This document shows positions 17,127 through 27,112 of a stretch of 64,000 bases of DNA, in pieces. Origin of the DNA: Pseudomonas nitroreducens (GTDB lineage: Bacteria; Pseudomonadota; Gammaproteobacteria; Pseudomonadales; Pseudomonadaceae). The notes below the pieces were generated by a model, which was not told where the DNA came from, did not search any database, and saw only the letters and a program-made list of their open reading frames with translations. A program made the translations under genes and the position numbers. How positions within the stretch are numbered: the stretch's first letter is position 1; the number at the start of each line of letters is the position of its first letter. Location of the stretch: NCBI RefSeq assembly GCF_014204515.1, contig NZ_JACHLI010000030.1, positions 1 through 64,000 on the forward strand, in the 5' to 3' direction.

Positions 17127-20100
17127 ACCCGTCCCGCCTGTTCATCCTGCGGCCGGTCGCCACCACGCTGTTGATGGTGGCGATCCTGCTGTCGGGGATC
17201 ATCGCCTACCGCTTCCTGCCGATCTCGGCGCTGCCGGAAGTGGACTACCCGACCATCCAGGTGGTGACCCTGTATCCCGGCGCCAGCCCGGACATCATGA
17301 CCTCCTCGGTCACCGCGCCGCTGGAGAACCAACTGGGGCAGATTCCCGGCCTCAACGAGATGTCCTCCACCAGCTCCGGCGGCGCCTCGGTGATCACCCT
17401 GCAGTTCAGCCTGCAGATCAACCTCGACGTGGCCGAGCAGGAAGTCCAGGCGGCGATCAACACCGCGCAGAGCCTGCTGCCCAAGGACCTGCCGAACCAG
17501 CCGGTGTACAGCAAGGTGAACCCGGCGGATGCACCGATCCTGACGCTGGCGGTGATGTCCCCGGACATGCCGCTGCCGCAGATCCAGGACCTGGTGGACA
17601 CCCGTCTTGCGCAGAAGATCTCGCAGATTTCCGGCGTCGGCCTGGTCAGCATCAGCGGCGGCCAGCGTCCGGCCGTGCGCATCCGCGCCAACCCCGGCGC
17701 ACTGGCGGCTGCCGGCCTGAGCCTGGAAGACCTGCAGACCACCGTCACCAACAACAACCTCAACGGCCCCAAGGGCAGCTTCGACGGCCCGACGCGGTCC
17801 TCGACCCTGGACGCCAACGACCAGCTCAAATCCGCCGACGCCTACCGCGACCTGATCATCGCCTACAAGAACGGCTCGCCGCTGCGCGTGCGCGACGTGG
17901 CGAGCGTGGAGGACGACGCCGAGAACGTGCGCCTCGCCGCCTGGGCCAATACCTCGCCTGCGGTGGTGCTGAACATCCAGCGCCAGCCGGGCGCGAACGT
18001 CATCGAGGTGGTGGACAGCATCAAGAAGATGCTCCCGCAGCTGCAGGCAACCCTGCCCGGCAGCCTGGAAGTGACGGTGCTCACCGACCGCACCACGACC
18101 ATCCGCGCCTCGGTGGCGGACGTGCAGTTCGAGCTGTTCCTCGCCGTCTGCCTGGTGGTGATGGTCACCTTCCTGTTCCTGCGCAATATCTCCGCGACGC
18201 TGATCCCCAGCTTCGCCGTGCCGCTGTCGCTGATCGGCACCTTCGGCGTGATGTACCTCGCCGGCTTCTCGATCAATAACCTGACGCTGATGGCACTGAC
18301 CATCGCCACCGGCTTCGTGGTGGACGACGCCATCGTCATGGTGGAGAACATCGCCCGCTACCTGGAACAGGGTGATCCACCGCTGGAGGCTGCGCTCAAG
18401 GGCTCGAAGCAGATCGGCTTCACCATCATCTCGCTGACCTTCTCGCTGATCGCCGTGCTGATCCCGCTGCTGTTCATGGGCGATGTGGCCGGGCGGCTGT
18501 TCCGCGAGTTCGCCATCACCCTGGCGGTGGCGATCCTGATATCGGGCTTCGTTTCCCTGACCCTGACGCCGATGCTCAGCGCCAAGCTGCTGCGCCACGT
18601 CGAGCCGGAGAAGGAAGGGCGCTTCGCCCGCGCCGCCGGGCGCTTCATCGACAACATGATCGAGCGCTACGCCGCCGCCCTGCGCGTGGTGCTGCGCCAC
18701 CAGGGGCTGACCCTGCTGGTGGCCATCGGCACTGTGGTGCTCACCGCGCTGCTGTACATCTTCATGCCCAAGGGCTTCTTCCCGGTGCAGGACACCGGGG
18801 TGATCCAGGGCATCGCCGAGGCGCCGCAATCGATCTCCTTCCAGTCCATGGCGAGCCGCCAGCAGGACCTGGCGAAGATCGTCCTCAAGGACCCGGCGGT
18901 GCAGAGCCTGTCCTCGTTCATCGGCGTCGATGGCACCAACGCCACCCTCAACACCGGGCGCCTGCTGATCAACCTCAAGCCCCATGCGGATCGCGACGTC
19001 ACCGCCAGCGAGGTGATCCACCGCCTGCAGCCGGAACTGGACCAGATCGCCGGCATCAAGCTGTACATGCAGCCGGTGCAGGACCTGACCATCGAAGACC
19101 GCATCGCCCGCACCCAGTACCAGTTCACCCTGCAGGATGCCGACCCCGACGTGCTCGCCGACTGGGTGCCACGCCTGGTCGATCGCCTGCAGCAATTGCC
19201 GGAGCTGGCCGACGTGGCCACCGACTGGCAGGACAAGGGCCTGCAGGCCTACATCAACATCGACCGCGATACCGCCTCGCGCCTGGGTGTGAGCCTGTCG
19301 AGCATCGACAGCGTGCTGTACAACGCCTTCGGCCAGCGGCTGATCTCGACCATCTTCACCCAGGCCACGCAGTACCGCGTGGTGCTGGAAGTGGCGCCGG
19401 AATTCCAGATCGGCCCGCAGTCGCTGGAGAACCTCTACGTCCCGGCCAGCGACGGCACCCAGGTGCGCCTGTCGAGCCTGGCCAAGGTCGAGGAGCGCCA
19501 CACGCTGCTGGCGGTCAACCACATCGCCCAGTTCCCGGCCGCGACCATCTCCTTCAACCTGGCCAAGGGCGTCGCCCTCGGCGAGGCGGTGCAGGCGATC
19601 CGCGATGTCGAGGCGCAGATGGAAATGCCCGTCAGCCTGCAGGGCAGCTTCCGCGGCGCCGCCCAGGCGTTCGAGGCGTCGCTGTCCAACACCCTGCTGC
19701 TGGTGCTGGCGTCCATCGTCACCATGTACATCGTGCTGGGCATCCTCTACGAGAGCTTCATCCACCCGGTGACCATCCTCTCCACGCTGCCCTCGGCGGG
19801 CGTGGGCGCGCTGCTGGCGCTGATGCTCTCGGGGCAGGACATCGGCATCGTGGCGATCATCGGCATCATCCTGCTGATCGGCATCGTCAAGAAGAACGCG
19901 ATCATGATGATCGACTTCGCCCTGGACGCCGAACGCAACGAGGGCAAGCCGCCCCATGAGGCGATCTACCAGGCGTGCCTGCTGCGCTTCCGGCCGATCC
20001 TGATGACCACCATGGCTGCGCTGCTCGGCGCATTGCCGCTGATGCTCGCCGGCGGTGCCGGCGCCGAGCTGCGCCAGCCGCTGGGCGTGACCATGGTCGG

Positions 20101-20245
20101 CGGCCTGCTGGTCAGCCAGTTGCTGACGCTGTTCACCACGCCGGTGATCTACCTGTACTTCGACCGACTGGCCGCGCGCTGGGCCGCCTGGCGTGGCCGC
20201 CATGGCCTCGACGTGAACAGCATCGACCCGGCGGAGCGCACCTGA
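17123..20245 (+). CDS. muxB: RND efflux transporter MuxB (MdtB-like)
   Basis: A 1040-residue inner-membrane proton/drug antiporter with the 12-helix RND plan and two large periplasmic loops. The proton-relay Asp pair is in GFVVDDAIVMVENI of the fourth helix. In the MdtABC/MuxABC pumps two different RND proteins form a heterotrimer, and this is the first of the pair. It overlaps muxA by ATGA and ends in TGATG with muxC. Family knowledge says that MuxABC-OpmB exports beta-lactams, macrolides and novobiocin-like drugs; the substrates here are untested. Confidence 0.93.
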   Translation: MNPSRLFILRPVATTLLMVAILLSGIIAYRFLPISALPEVDYPTIQVVTLYPGASPDIMTSSVTAPLENQLGQIPGLNEMSSTSSGGASVITLQFSLQINLDVAEQEVQAAINTAQSLLPKDLPNQPVYSKVNPADAPILTLAVMSPDMPLPQIQDLVDTRLAQKISQISGVGLVSISGGQRPAVRIRANPGALAAAGLSLEDLQTTVTNNNLNGPKGSFDGPTRSSTLDANDQLKSADAYRDLIIAYKNGSPLRVRDVASVEDDAENVRLAAWANTSPAVVLNIQRQPGANVIEVVDSIKKMLPQLQATLPGSLEVTVLTDRTTTIRASVADVQFELFLAVCLVVMVTFLFLRNISATLIPSFAVPLSLIGTFGVMYLAGFSINNLTLMALTIATGFVVDDAIVMVENIARYLEQGDPPLEAALKGSKQIGFTIISLTFSLIAVLIPLLFMGDVAGRLFREFAITLAVAILISGFVSLTLTPMLSAKLLRHVEPEKEGRFARAAGRFIDNMIERYAAALRVVLRHQGLTLLVAIGTVVLTALLYIFMPKGFFPVQDTGVIQGIAEAPQSISFQSMASRQQDLAKIVLKDPAVQSLSSFIGVDGTNATLNTGRLLINLKPHADRDVTASEVIHRLQPELDQIAGIKLYMQPVQDLTIEDRIARTQYQFTLQDADPDVLADWVPRLVDRLQQLPELADVATDWQDKGLQAYINIDRDTASRLGVSLSSIDSVLYNAFGQRLISTIFTQATQYRVVLEVAPEFQIGPQSLENLYVPASDGTQVRLSSLAKVEERHTLLAVNHIAQFPAATISFNLAKGVALGEAVQAIRDVEAQMEMPVSLQGSFRGAAQAFEASLSNTLLLVLASIVTMYIVLGILYESFIHPVTILSTLPSAGVGALLALMLSGQDIGIVAIIGIILLIGIVKKNAIMMIDFALDAERNEGKPPHEAIYQACLLRFRPILMTTMAALLGALPLMLAGGAGAELRQPLGVTMVGGLLVSQLLTLFTTPVIYLYFDRLAARWAAWRGRHGLDVNSIDPAERT

Positions 20246-23200
20246 TGGGCGGCCTGTCGCGCCTGTTCATCCTGCGCCCGGTCGCCACCTGCCTGCTGAC
20301 CCTGGCGCTGATGCTGGCCGGCGGGCTGTCGTTCAGCCTGCTGCCGGTGGCGCCGCTGCCCAACGTGGATTTCCCGACCATCCTGGTGCAGGCCTCTCTG
20401 CCTGGCGCCAGTCCGGAAACCATGGCCTCCACCGTGGCGACGCCGCTGGAGCGCTCGCTGGGGCGGATCGCCGGGGTCACCGACATGACCTCCAGCAGCT
20501 CCCTGGGCAACAGTACCATCATCATCCAGTTCGACCTGTCGAAAGACATCGACGGTGCCGCGCGCGAGGTGCAGTCGGCGATCAACGCGGCGATGAGCCT
20601 GCTGCCCAGCGGCATGCCGAACAACCCGACGTACCGCAAGGCGAACCCGTCGGACATGCCGATCATGATCCTCACCCTGACCTCCGATACCTACACCCGC
20701 GGGCAGATGTACGACCTCGCCTCGACCATCGTCTCGCCGAAGCTTGCGCAGGTGAAGGGGGTGGGGCAGGTGAGCATCGGCGGCTCCTCGCTGCCGGCAG
20801 TGCGCGTGGATGTGAATCCGGACCAGCTCAGCCAGTACGGCATTTCCCTGGACACGGTACGCACCGCGATCAACAACACCAACGCCGACGGGCCCAAGGG
20901 TTCGCTGGAGTTCGGTGAACGGCACTGGCAGGTGGATTCCAACGACCAGCTGCGCAAGGCCAGCGAATACGCGCCGCTGATCGTCCACTACAACGCCGAG
21001 ACCGGTGCGGCAGTGCGCCTGAAGGACGTGGCCAAGGTTACCGACTCGGTGGAGGACGTGCGCAACGCCGGCTTCTCCGACGACCTGCCGGCGGTGCTGC
21101 TGATCATCACCCGCCAGCCCGGCGCCAACATCATCGAGGCCACCGACGCCATCCACGAGCAGTTGCCGATCATCCAGGACGTGCTCGGCCCGCAGGTGAA
21201 ACTGTCGGTGATGGACGACCGCAGCCCGTCGATCCGCTCCTCGCTGGAAGAGGCCGAGCTGACCCTGATCATCTCCGTGGTGCTGGTGATCCTGGTGGTC
21301 TACCTGTTCCTGCGCAACGGCCGCGCCACGCTGATTCCCAGCCTGGCGGTGCCGGTGTCGCTGGTGGGCACCTTCGCGGTCATGTACCTGTGCGGCTTCT
21401 CGCTGAACAACCTGTCGCTGATGGCGCTGATCATCGCCACCGGCTTCGTGGTGGACGACGCCATCGTGGTGGTGGAGAACATCGCCCGGCGCATCGAAGA
21501 GGGCGACCCGCCGATCCAGGCTGCCATTCGCGGTGCTAGAGAGGTGAGCTTTACCGTGCTGTCGATGACCCTGTCGCTGGTGGCGGTATTCATCCCGCTG
21601 CTGCTGATGGGCGGCATCACCGGGCGGCTGTTCCGTGAATTCTCGGTGACCCTGGCGGCGGCCATCCTGGTCTCGCTGGTGGTTTCGCTGACGCTGACGC
21701 CGATGCTCTGCGCACGCCTGCTCAAGCCGGTGGAGCGTGGGCCGAAGAAGGCTTCGGTGGAGCGCCAGAGCAACCGCTATTTCGTCGCCTTCATGCAGCG
21801 CTACCGCGCCAGCCTCAGCTGGGCGCTGGAGCACTCGCGGCTGATGGTGGTGATCATGCTCGGCTGCATCGCGCTGAATCTGTACCTGTTCGTGGTGGTG
21901 CCCAAGGGCTTCCTGCCGCAGCAGGACTCCGGGCGCCTGCGCGGCTTCGCGGTGGCTGACCAGAGCATCTCGTTCCAGGCGCTGGACAAGAAGATGGCGC
22001 AGTTCCGCAAGATCCTCTCCGAGGATCCGGGCGTGGAGAACGTGGTGGGCTTCGTCGGTGGCGGCAAGTGGCAGTCGAGCAACACCGGCTCGTTCTTCGT
22101 CACCCTCAAGGACATCACCGAGCGCGACTCCGCCGAAGCCATCGTCAATCGCCTGCGCAAGAAGCTCGCCGAAGTGCCCGGCGCCAACCTGTTCCTCGTC
22201 GCTGGCCAGGACGTGCGCATCGGCGGCCGCCAGGGCAACGCGCAGTACGACTTCACCCTGCGCAGTGACGACCTCAACCTGCTGCGCGAGTGGGCGCCCA
22301 AGGTCGAGGCGGCGATGAACAAGGTGCCGCAGATCGTCGACGTCAACAGCGATGCCCAGGACAAGGGCGGGCAGAGTCGCCTGGTGATCGACCGCGACCG
22401 CGCGGCGAGCCTGGGGGTGAACGTCGCCGAGGTGGATGCGGTGCTGAACAATTCCTACGGCCAGCGCCAGGTCTCGACCATCTTCAACCCGCTGAACCAG
22501 TACCACGTGGTGATGGAAGTCGCCCAGCCGTACCAGGAATCGCCCGAAGAGTTGCGCCAGGTCTATGTGATCAACAGCGAAGGCGAGCGCATCCCGCTGT
22601 CGTCCTTCACCCATATCGAACCCAGCCGCGCGCCGCTGGAGGTCAACCACCAGGGCCAGTTCGCTGCGACCACCTTCTCCTTCAACCTGGCCCAGGGCGC
22701 TCAGATCGGCCCGGCTCGCGATGCGATCATGGCGGCGGTGGAGCCGATCCACCTGCCGATGGAAATCCAGGCCACCTTCGAAGGCAATGCCGGCGCGGTG
22801 CAGGACACGCAGAACGACATGCCCTGGCTGATCCTGCTGGCGCTGGTGTCGGTCTACATCGTGCTGGGCATCCTCTACGAGAGCTACGTGCACCCGCTGA
22901 CCATCCTCTCGACGCTGCCCTCGGCGGGCGTCGGCGCGCTGCTCACGCTGATGCTGTTCCGCACCGAGCTGTCGCTGATCGCGCTGATCGGGGTGATCCT
23001 GCTGATCGGCATCGTCAAGAAGAACGCCATCATGATGATCGACTTCGCCCTGGATGCCGAACGCACCCTCGGCCTGTCGCCGCGCGATGCGATCCTGGAA
23101 GCGGCGATGAAGCGCTTCCGGCCGATCATGATGACCACCCTGGCCGCCATCCTCGGCGCGCTGCCGCTGATCTTCGGCATCGGCGGCGACGCCGCGCTGC

Positions 23201-23361
23201 GCCGCCCGCTGGGCATGACCATCGTTGGCGGCCTGATCGGCAGCCAGTTGCTGACCCTGTACACCACCCCCGTCGTCTACCTCTACCTCGACCGCCTGCG
23301 CCATTGGGTCAACAAGAAGCGCGGCGTGCGCACCGACGGCGCCCTGGAGACACCCGTATGA
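20245..23361 (+). CDS. muxC: RND efflux transporter MuxC (MdtC-like)
   Basis: A 1038-residue second RND subunit, homologous to muxB along its whole length, with the same Asp pair in GFVVDDAIVVVENI and the same double periplasmic domain arrangement. The start at 20245 overlaps the muxB stop by one base (TGATG). The longer frame from 19975 is rejected because it runs antisense-style through muxB. The protein is expected to trimerise with MuxB, working with MuxA and OpmB. Its stop overlaps opmB by ATGA. Confidence 0.93.
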   Translation: MGGLSRLFILRPVATCLLTLALMLAGGLSFSLLPVAPLPNVDFPTILVQASLPGASPETMASTVATPLERSLGRIAGVTDMTSSSSLGNSTIIIQFDLSKDIDGAAREVQSAINAAMSLLPSGMPNNPTYRKANPSDMPIMILTLTSDTYTRGQMYDLASTIVSPKLAQVKGVGQVSIGGSSLPAVRVDVNPDQLSQYGISLDTVRTAINNTNADGPKGSLEFGERHWQVDSNDQLRKASEYAPLIVHYNAETGAAVRLKDVAKVTDSVEDVRNAGFSDDLPAVLLIITRQPGANIIEATDAIHEQLPIIQDVLGPQVKLSVMDDRSPSIRSSLEEAELTLIISVVLVILVVYLFLRNGRATLIPSLAVPVSLVGTFAVMYLCGFSLNNLSLMALIIATGFVVDDAIVVVENIARRIEEGDPPIQAAIRGAREVSFTVLSMTLSLVAVFIPLLLMGGITGRLFREFSVTLAAAILVSLVVSLTLTPMLCARLLKPVERGPKKASVERQSNRYFVAFMQRYRASLSWALEHSRLMVVIMLGCIALNLYLFVVVPKGFLPQQDSGRLRGFAVADQSISFQALDKKMAQFRKILSEDPGVENVVGFVGGGKWQSSNTGSFFVTLKDITERDSAEAIVNRLRKKLAEVPGANLFLVAGQDVRIGGRQGNAQYDFTLRSDDLNLLREWAPKVEAAMNKVPQIVDVNSDAQDKGGQSRLVIDRDRAASLGVNVAEVDAVLNNSYGQRQVSTIFNPLNQYHVVMEVAQPYQESPEELRQVYVINSEGERIPLSSFTHIEPSRAPLEVNHQGQFAATTFSFNLAQGAQIGPARDAIMAAVEPIHLPMEIQATFEGNAGAVQDTQNDMPWLILLALVSVYIVLGILYESYVHPLTILSTLPSAGVGALLTLMLFRTELSLIALIGVILLIGIVKKNAIMMIDFALDAERTLGLSPRDAILEAAMKRFRPIMMTTLAAILGALPLIFGIGGDAALRRPLGMTIVGGLIGSQLLTLYTTPVVYLYLDRLRHWVNKKRGVRTDGALETPV

Positions 23362-24833
23362 TCCGCCCCCGCAATTTCCTGCCCCTGGCCCTGGCAATTG
23401 CCCTGGCCGGCTGTGCCATCGGCCCGGACTATCAGCGTCCCGAACTGACGGTGCCGGCCAGCTTCAAGGAGGGCGAGGGTTGGCAGCTGGCCAAGCCGCA
23501 GGACGGCTTCAACCACGGCGCCTGGTGGGAGCTGTACGGTGACGCCACGCTCAACGACCTGCAGGCCCGCCTGGTAGCCGCCAACCAGACCCTGGCGCAA
23601 TCCGTTGCGTCCTACCGCCAGGCCCAGGCGCTGGCCAGGGGCGCGCGTTCGTCGTTCTTCCCCACCCTCAGCGGCGACGTCGGCAAGACCCGTTCCGGGC
23701 AGGGCACCGGCAGCGGCGGCAGCGTTCGCCTGCCGGACGGCTCCACCGTCAGCAGTGGCGGTGGCAGCAGCTCGATCAGCAACAGCTACTCGGCCAGCCT
23801 GGGCGTGAGCTGGGAGCTGGACCTGTGGGGCAAGCTGCGCCGCCAGCTGGAAGCCGATACCGCGAGCATGGATGCCAGCGCCGCGGACCTGGCCAACTCG
23901 CGCCTGTCGCTGCAATCCCAGCTGACCCAGAACTACCTGCAACTGCGCGTGATGGACCAGCAGATCAAGCTGCTCAACGACACGGTCACGGCTTACCAGC
24001 GCTCGCTCAAGCTCACCGAGAACCAGTACAACGCCGGCATCGTCACCAAGGCCGACGTCGCCCAGGCGCGCACCCAGCTGAAAAGCACCGAGGCCCAGGC
24101 CATCGACCTGAAGTACCAGCGTGCGCAGCTGGAGCATGCCATCGCGGTGCTGGTCGGCGTGCCGCCGGCGCAGTTCTCCCTGGCCGCCGTCGACGCCGTG
24201 CCGAGCCTGCCGAACGTGCCGGCGCTGTTGCCCTCCGAGCTGCTGCAGCGCCGCCCGGACGTAGCCTCCGCCGAGCGCCAGGTGATCTCGGCCAATGCCA
24301 AGATCGGCGTGGCCAAGGCCGCCTGGTTCCCCGACCTGACCCTCACCGCCGCTGGCGGCTACCGCAGCGGCAGCTTCCAGAACTGGATCGAGACGCCCAA
24401 CCGCTACTGGTCCATCGGCCCGCAGTTCGCCATGACCCTGTTCGACGGCGGCCTGATCGCCTCCCAGGTCGAGCAGGCCGAGGCGAGCTACGATCAGACC
24501 GTGGCCAACTACCGGCAGACCGTGCTGGACAGCTTCCGCGAAGTCGAGGACTACATGGTCCAGCTCAAGGTGCTGGAGGAGGAGAGCGGCGTGCAGCAGG
24601 AGGCGCTGGATGCCGCCCGCGAGGCGCTGCGCCTGACCACCAACCAGTACAAGGCCGGCACCATCGACTACAGCAATGTGGTCACCACCCAGACCAGCGC
24701 GCTGTCCAACGAACGGACGCTGCTGACCCTCACCGGCAGCCGACTGACCGCCAGCGTGCAGTTGATCGCGGCGTTGGGTGGTGGCTGGGATGCAGCGAAG
24801 ATCGCCGAGGAAGGGCAGGCGACGCGGGACTGA
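23358..24833 (+). CDS. opmB: Outer-membrane efflux lipoprotein OpmB
   Basis: A 491-residue TolC-like outer-membrane factor of the NodT/OprM family. The lipobox LAGC at about residues 14-19 and CAIGPDYQRP mark it as a lipoprotein. A Gly/Ser-rich loop (residues about 112-140) is followed by the coiled-coil helices of the tunnel. Its ATG overlaps the muxC stop (ATGA), so translational coupling is likely. It completes the four-gene mux operon. No terminator hairpin is apparent; the next gene converges after 13 bases. Confidence 0.92.
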   Translation: MIRPRNFLPLALAIALAGCAIGPDYQRPELTVPASFKEGEGWQLAKPQDGFNHGAWWELYGDATLNDLQARLVAANQTLAQSVASYRQAQALARGARSSFFPTLSGDVGKTRSGQGTGSGGSVRLPDGSTVSSGGGSSSISNSYSASLGVSWELDLWGKLRRQLEADTASMDASAADLANSRLSLQSQLTQNYLQLRVMDQQIKLLNDTVTAYQRSLKLTENQYNAGIVTKADVAQARTQLKSTEAQAIDLKYQRAQLEHAIAVLVGVPPAQFSLAAVDAVPSLPNVPALLPSELLQRRPDVASAERQVISANAKIGVAKAAWFPDLTLTAAGGYRSGSFQNWIETPNRYWSIGPQFAMTLFDGGLIASQVEQAEASYDQTVANYRQTVLDSFREVEDYMVQLKVLEEESGVQQEALDAAREALRLTTNQYKAGTIDYSNVVTTQTSALSNERTLLTLTGSRLTASVQLIAALGGGWDAAKIAEEGQATRD

Positions 24834-24846
24834 GCCCGCGTAGGGC

Positions 24847-25146
24847 TCAATCTTCGATCAGGGCGCTGAGGGGAATGCGGAAACGGTTTTCCCCGTCCAG
24901 CGACTTGATGCCGCGCGGGTTGGCCGTGCTCACCAGCACGCTACCGTCCAGACGCTCCAGCACTTCGCAGTCGATGCGGCCGACCGCCGGCAGGCGGTCA
25001 TCGCTGCTGGCGGTGCGCAGCCGGGAGCGCGGTTTGAGGAAGCGCCAGTCGCGGCCACCGGCATCGATCAGGCGACACTCGGCCCACCCGGCGAAGCAGT
25101 CGTCGGTGTAACGCACAATCTCGACCCGAAGGCTGGGCATGTTCAC
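24847..25146 (-). CDS. Small hypothetical protein
   Basis: A 99-residue protein of unknown function with no signal peptide or clear domain; it is rich in Arg/Asp and beta-prone (VEIVRYTDDCFAGWAECRLI near the N-terminus). The start at 25146 would be GTG (MNM...), and an ATG at 25140 is the alternative. It lies 23 bases downstream of the NlpC gene at 25170-25763 on the same strand and may share its message. It converges with opmB. I recognise no family. Confidence 0.6.
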   Translation of the reverse strand: MNMPSLRVEIVRYTDDCFAGWAECRLIDAGGRDWRFLKPRSRLRTASSDDRLPAVGRIDCEVLERLDGSVLVSTANPRGIKSLDGENRFRIPLSALIED

Positions 25147-25169
25147 GGCATCTCTTGATGGAAAAGGAC

Positions 25170-25763
25170 TCAGCCGCTGAAGCGGCGAGCGGTGGTGAAG
25201 CTGCGTTGCCAGTAGCTGTTGGTCAGCGAATCGAGGCGAATGGTTTCACCGGAACTGGGTGCATGGATGAACTGGTTGTTGCCCACGTACAGCCCGACGT
25301 GGCTGGTGGCCCCGCGGCCATTGCGGTTGAAGAACACCGCATCGCCCGGCCGGAGTTCGTGGCGGCCCACTCGGGCACCGCCGTTCTCGATCATTTCGCC
25401 GGTGGTGCGCGGCACCTTCATGCCGGCCTCGGTGCGGAACAGGTAGACCAGCAGACCGCTGCAGTCGAAGCCGCTGGCCACCGAGCTGCCGCCGAAGCGA
25501 TAGGGGATGCCGATCAGTTCGTGGGCGCGGGCCACCACGCGGGAATTGCTGCTGGCCTTGCCCCTGTGCAGGCCGGCCTGCGCTGCGCGGCGGGCGCCCA
25601 GGTGCTGGCGAACGACATTGCGGTTGACGATTTTTCCCTGGGCCGCCCGCGAGAGTTTCGCGCTGGCCTGATGGGGGGCGCTGCTGCGAGTTTCGCGGGC
25701 TTCGGCCGGGGCCATGGCAAAGCCAAGCAGCAGGGCGGTGCTCAGAAGGATCAGGGGACGCAT
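25170..25763 (-). CDS. Secreted NlpC/P60 peptidoglycan endopeptidase (copy 1)
   Basis: A 197-residue cell-wall hydrolase with an N-terminal signal peptide (residues about 1-22) and a C-terminal NlpC/P60 domain (about 75-197). The catalytic residues are Cys101 (GFDCSGL), His155 (TSHVGLY) and His167 (FIHAPS). Such enzymes cleave peptide cross-links in murein. The ATG at 25763 is taken because a signal peptide follows it; the frame upstream to 25847 is not signal-like. A related gene sits 146 bases upstream on the same strand (25910-26542), sharing the C-terminal ARRFSG. Together they look like a tandem duplication. Confidence 0.85.
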   Translation of the reverse strand: MRPLILLSTALLLGFAMAPAEARETRSSAPHQASAKLSRAAQGKIVNRNVVRQHLGARRAAQAGLHRGKASSNSRVVARAHELIGIPYRFGGSSVASGFDCSGLLVYLFRTEAGMKVPRTTGEMIENGGARVGRHELRPGDAVFFNRNGRGATSHVGLYVGNNQFIHAPSSGETIRLDSLTNSYWQRSFTTARRFSG

Positions 25764-25909
25764 GGGAACTACATCGGGATGACGGCGGATAAAAAGGGCT
25801 GCCATCTTAAAAATCTGCCCGCAGCAGCGAACGTGGGATCGCTGCAAATGCCGGTGGGACTTTTCTGATTGCCGACTGAAGGGTGACTCGCCTGCGAATG
25901 CGCGTCCGG

Positions 25910-26542
25910 TCAGCCGCTGAACCTGCGGGCCGTGGTGTAGCTGCGCTGCCAGTAGCTGTTGTCCAGCGAATCGATGCGGATGGTCTTGCCGGTGCTGGGA
26001 GCGTGGATGAAGCGGTCGTCACCGATGTACAGGCCGACATGGCTGGCAGAGCCCTCGCCATTGTGGTTGAAGAACACGGCGTCGCCCGGCTGCAGCTGGT
26101 CGCGGTCGACCTTGTTGTGGCGCTGCGCGATCATCGAGGCGGTGGTGCGTGGCAGCTTGCGATTGGCGACGCTGCGGTACAGGTAGACCAGCAGCCCGCT
26201 GCAGTCGAAGCCGGTCTCCACGGTCTCGCCACCCCAGCGGTAGGGCGTGCCGATGAGTTCGTGGGCGCGGGCGATGATGCGCTGGCTCTGCCGCTCGCTC
26301 AGGTGCAGGTTCTTCCTGCGCAATTCGCGGAGCTTGGCCATGGCCCGCTCCTGGGCGGGGGTGAGGCGCGCGTCCTGGCCTGCCGGGTTGCGTTCGCCGC
26401 TGTCCGCGCGGCGAGCGGCCGAACGGCTTTGCACGCTGAGGTCATAGCGCCGCCAGGCGGGCGCGTCGAGGTCATCGGCCATGACCAGCGGTGCGCCCAG
26501 CACGCAGAAAAGATAAAACAGCAGCCAGCGGAGCAGGCGCAC
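25910..26542 (-). CDS. Secreted NlpC/P60 peptidoglycan endopeptidase (copy 2)
   Basis: A 210-residue paralogue of the preceding gene. A signal peptide (residues about 1-22), a hydrophilic, charged linker and an NlpC/P60 domain (about 88-210) are present; Cys114 (GFDCSGL), His168 (SASHVGLY) and His180 (FIHAPS) are intact. The start is a GTG at 26542 with GAGGTG 7 bases upstream, a good ribosome site. The linker differs from copy 1 while the enzyme domain is highly similar, consistent with duplication and then change in targeting. Confidence 0.85.
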   Translation of the reverse strand: MRLLRWLLFYLFCVLGAPLVMADDLDAPAWRRYDLSVQSRSAARRADSGERNPAGQDARLTPAQERAMAKLRELRRKNLHLSERQSQRIIARAHELIGTPYRWGGETVETGFDCSGLLVYLYRSVANRKLPRTTASMIAQRHNKVDRDQLQPGDAVFFNHNGEGSASHVGLYIGDDRFIHAPSTGKTIRIDSLDNSYWQRSYTTARRFSG

Positions 26543-26665
26543 GTCGATTCACCTCGTGGTGATTGATGAAGACGGCGCATCCTAGGTTTGGCTGGGGAAT
26601 TTCTATGTAGGAGAATTCCAGATGGCTTGAAGGCAAAATCTAGTGGGGATCAGCGGTCCTACGCT

Positions 26666-27091
26666 TCAGCGCGCGAACAACTGGCCGATGTCCTTGAAGG
26701 CCTTGAACTCCAGGGCATTGCCGCAGGGGTCGAAGAGAAACAGCGTGGCCTGTTCGCCCACCTGCCCCTGGAAGCGCACGTGGGGTTCGATGACGAACCG
26801 CGTGCCGCGCTCGCGAAGCCGCTGTGCCAGGCGCTCCCAGTCCTGCCAGGGCAGGACCACGCCGAAATGCGGCACCGGCACGTCGTGGCCATCCACCGCG
26901 TTGGTGTGCGCCGCCTCCTGGCTGGCGGTGCGCGGGTGCTGGTGGATCACCAGCTGGTGGCCGAAGAAGTCGAAGTCCACCCACTGGGCGCTGCTGCGCC
27001 CTTCGCTGAGGCCGAACACTTCGCCGTAGAAGCGCCGTGCCAGCTCCAGGTCGTAGACCGGAATGGCCAGGTGGAAGGGTGACAGCGCCAT
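26666..27091 (-). CDS. VOC-family glyoxalase-like protein
   Basis: A 141-residue protein of the VOC superfamily, starting MALSPFHLAIPVYDLELARRFYGEVFG and ending FDPCGNALEFKAFKDI, the usual paired motifs, with Glu in LEFK as a likely metal ligand. The sequence in between (SSAQWVDFDFFGHQLVIHQHP) is typical of the group often called dioxygenase-like VOC proteins. The function is not known. It lies 21 bases before the small gene at 27113 on the same strand. Confidence 0.82.
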   Translation of the reverse strand: MALSPFHLAIPVYDLELARRFYGEVFGLSEGRSSAQWVDFDFFGHQLVIHQHPRTASQEAAHTNAVDGHDVPVPHFGVVLPWQDWERLAQRLRERGTRFVIEPHVRFQGQVGEQATLFLFDPCGNALEFKAFKDIGQLFAR

Positions 27092-27112
27092 GTCGGGGGC
27101 TCCCTGGGTGAA

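Noticed and set aside
16877..23397. Two minus-strand frames of over 1000 codons (16877-20203, 20149-23397)
   Set aside because: They are the complements of muxB and muxC and consist of low-complexity Arg/Gln/His/Asp-rich sequence; the plus-strand genes are clear RND transporters.
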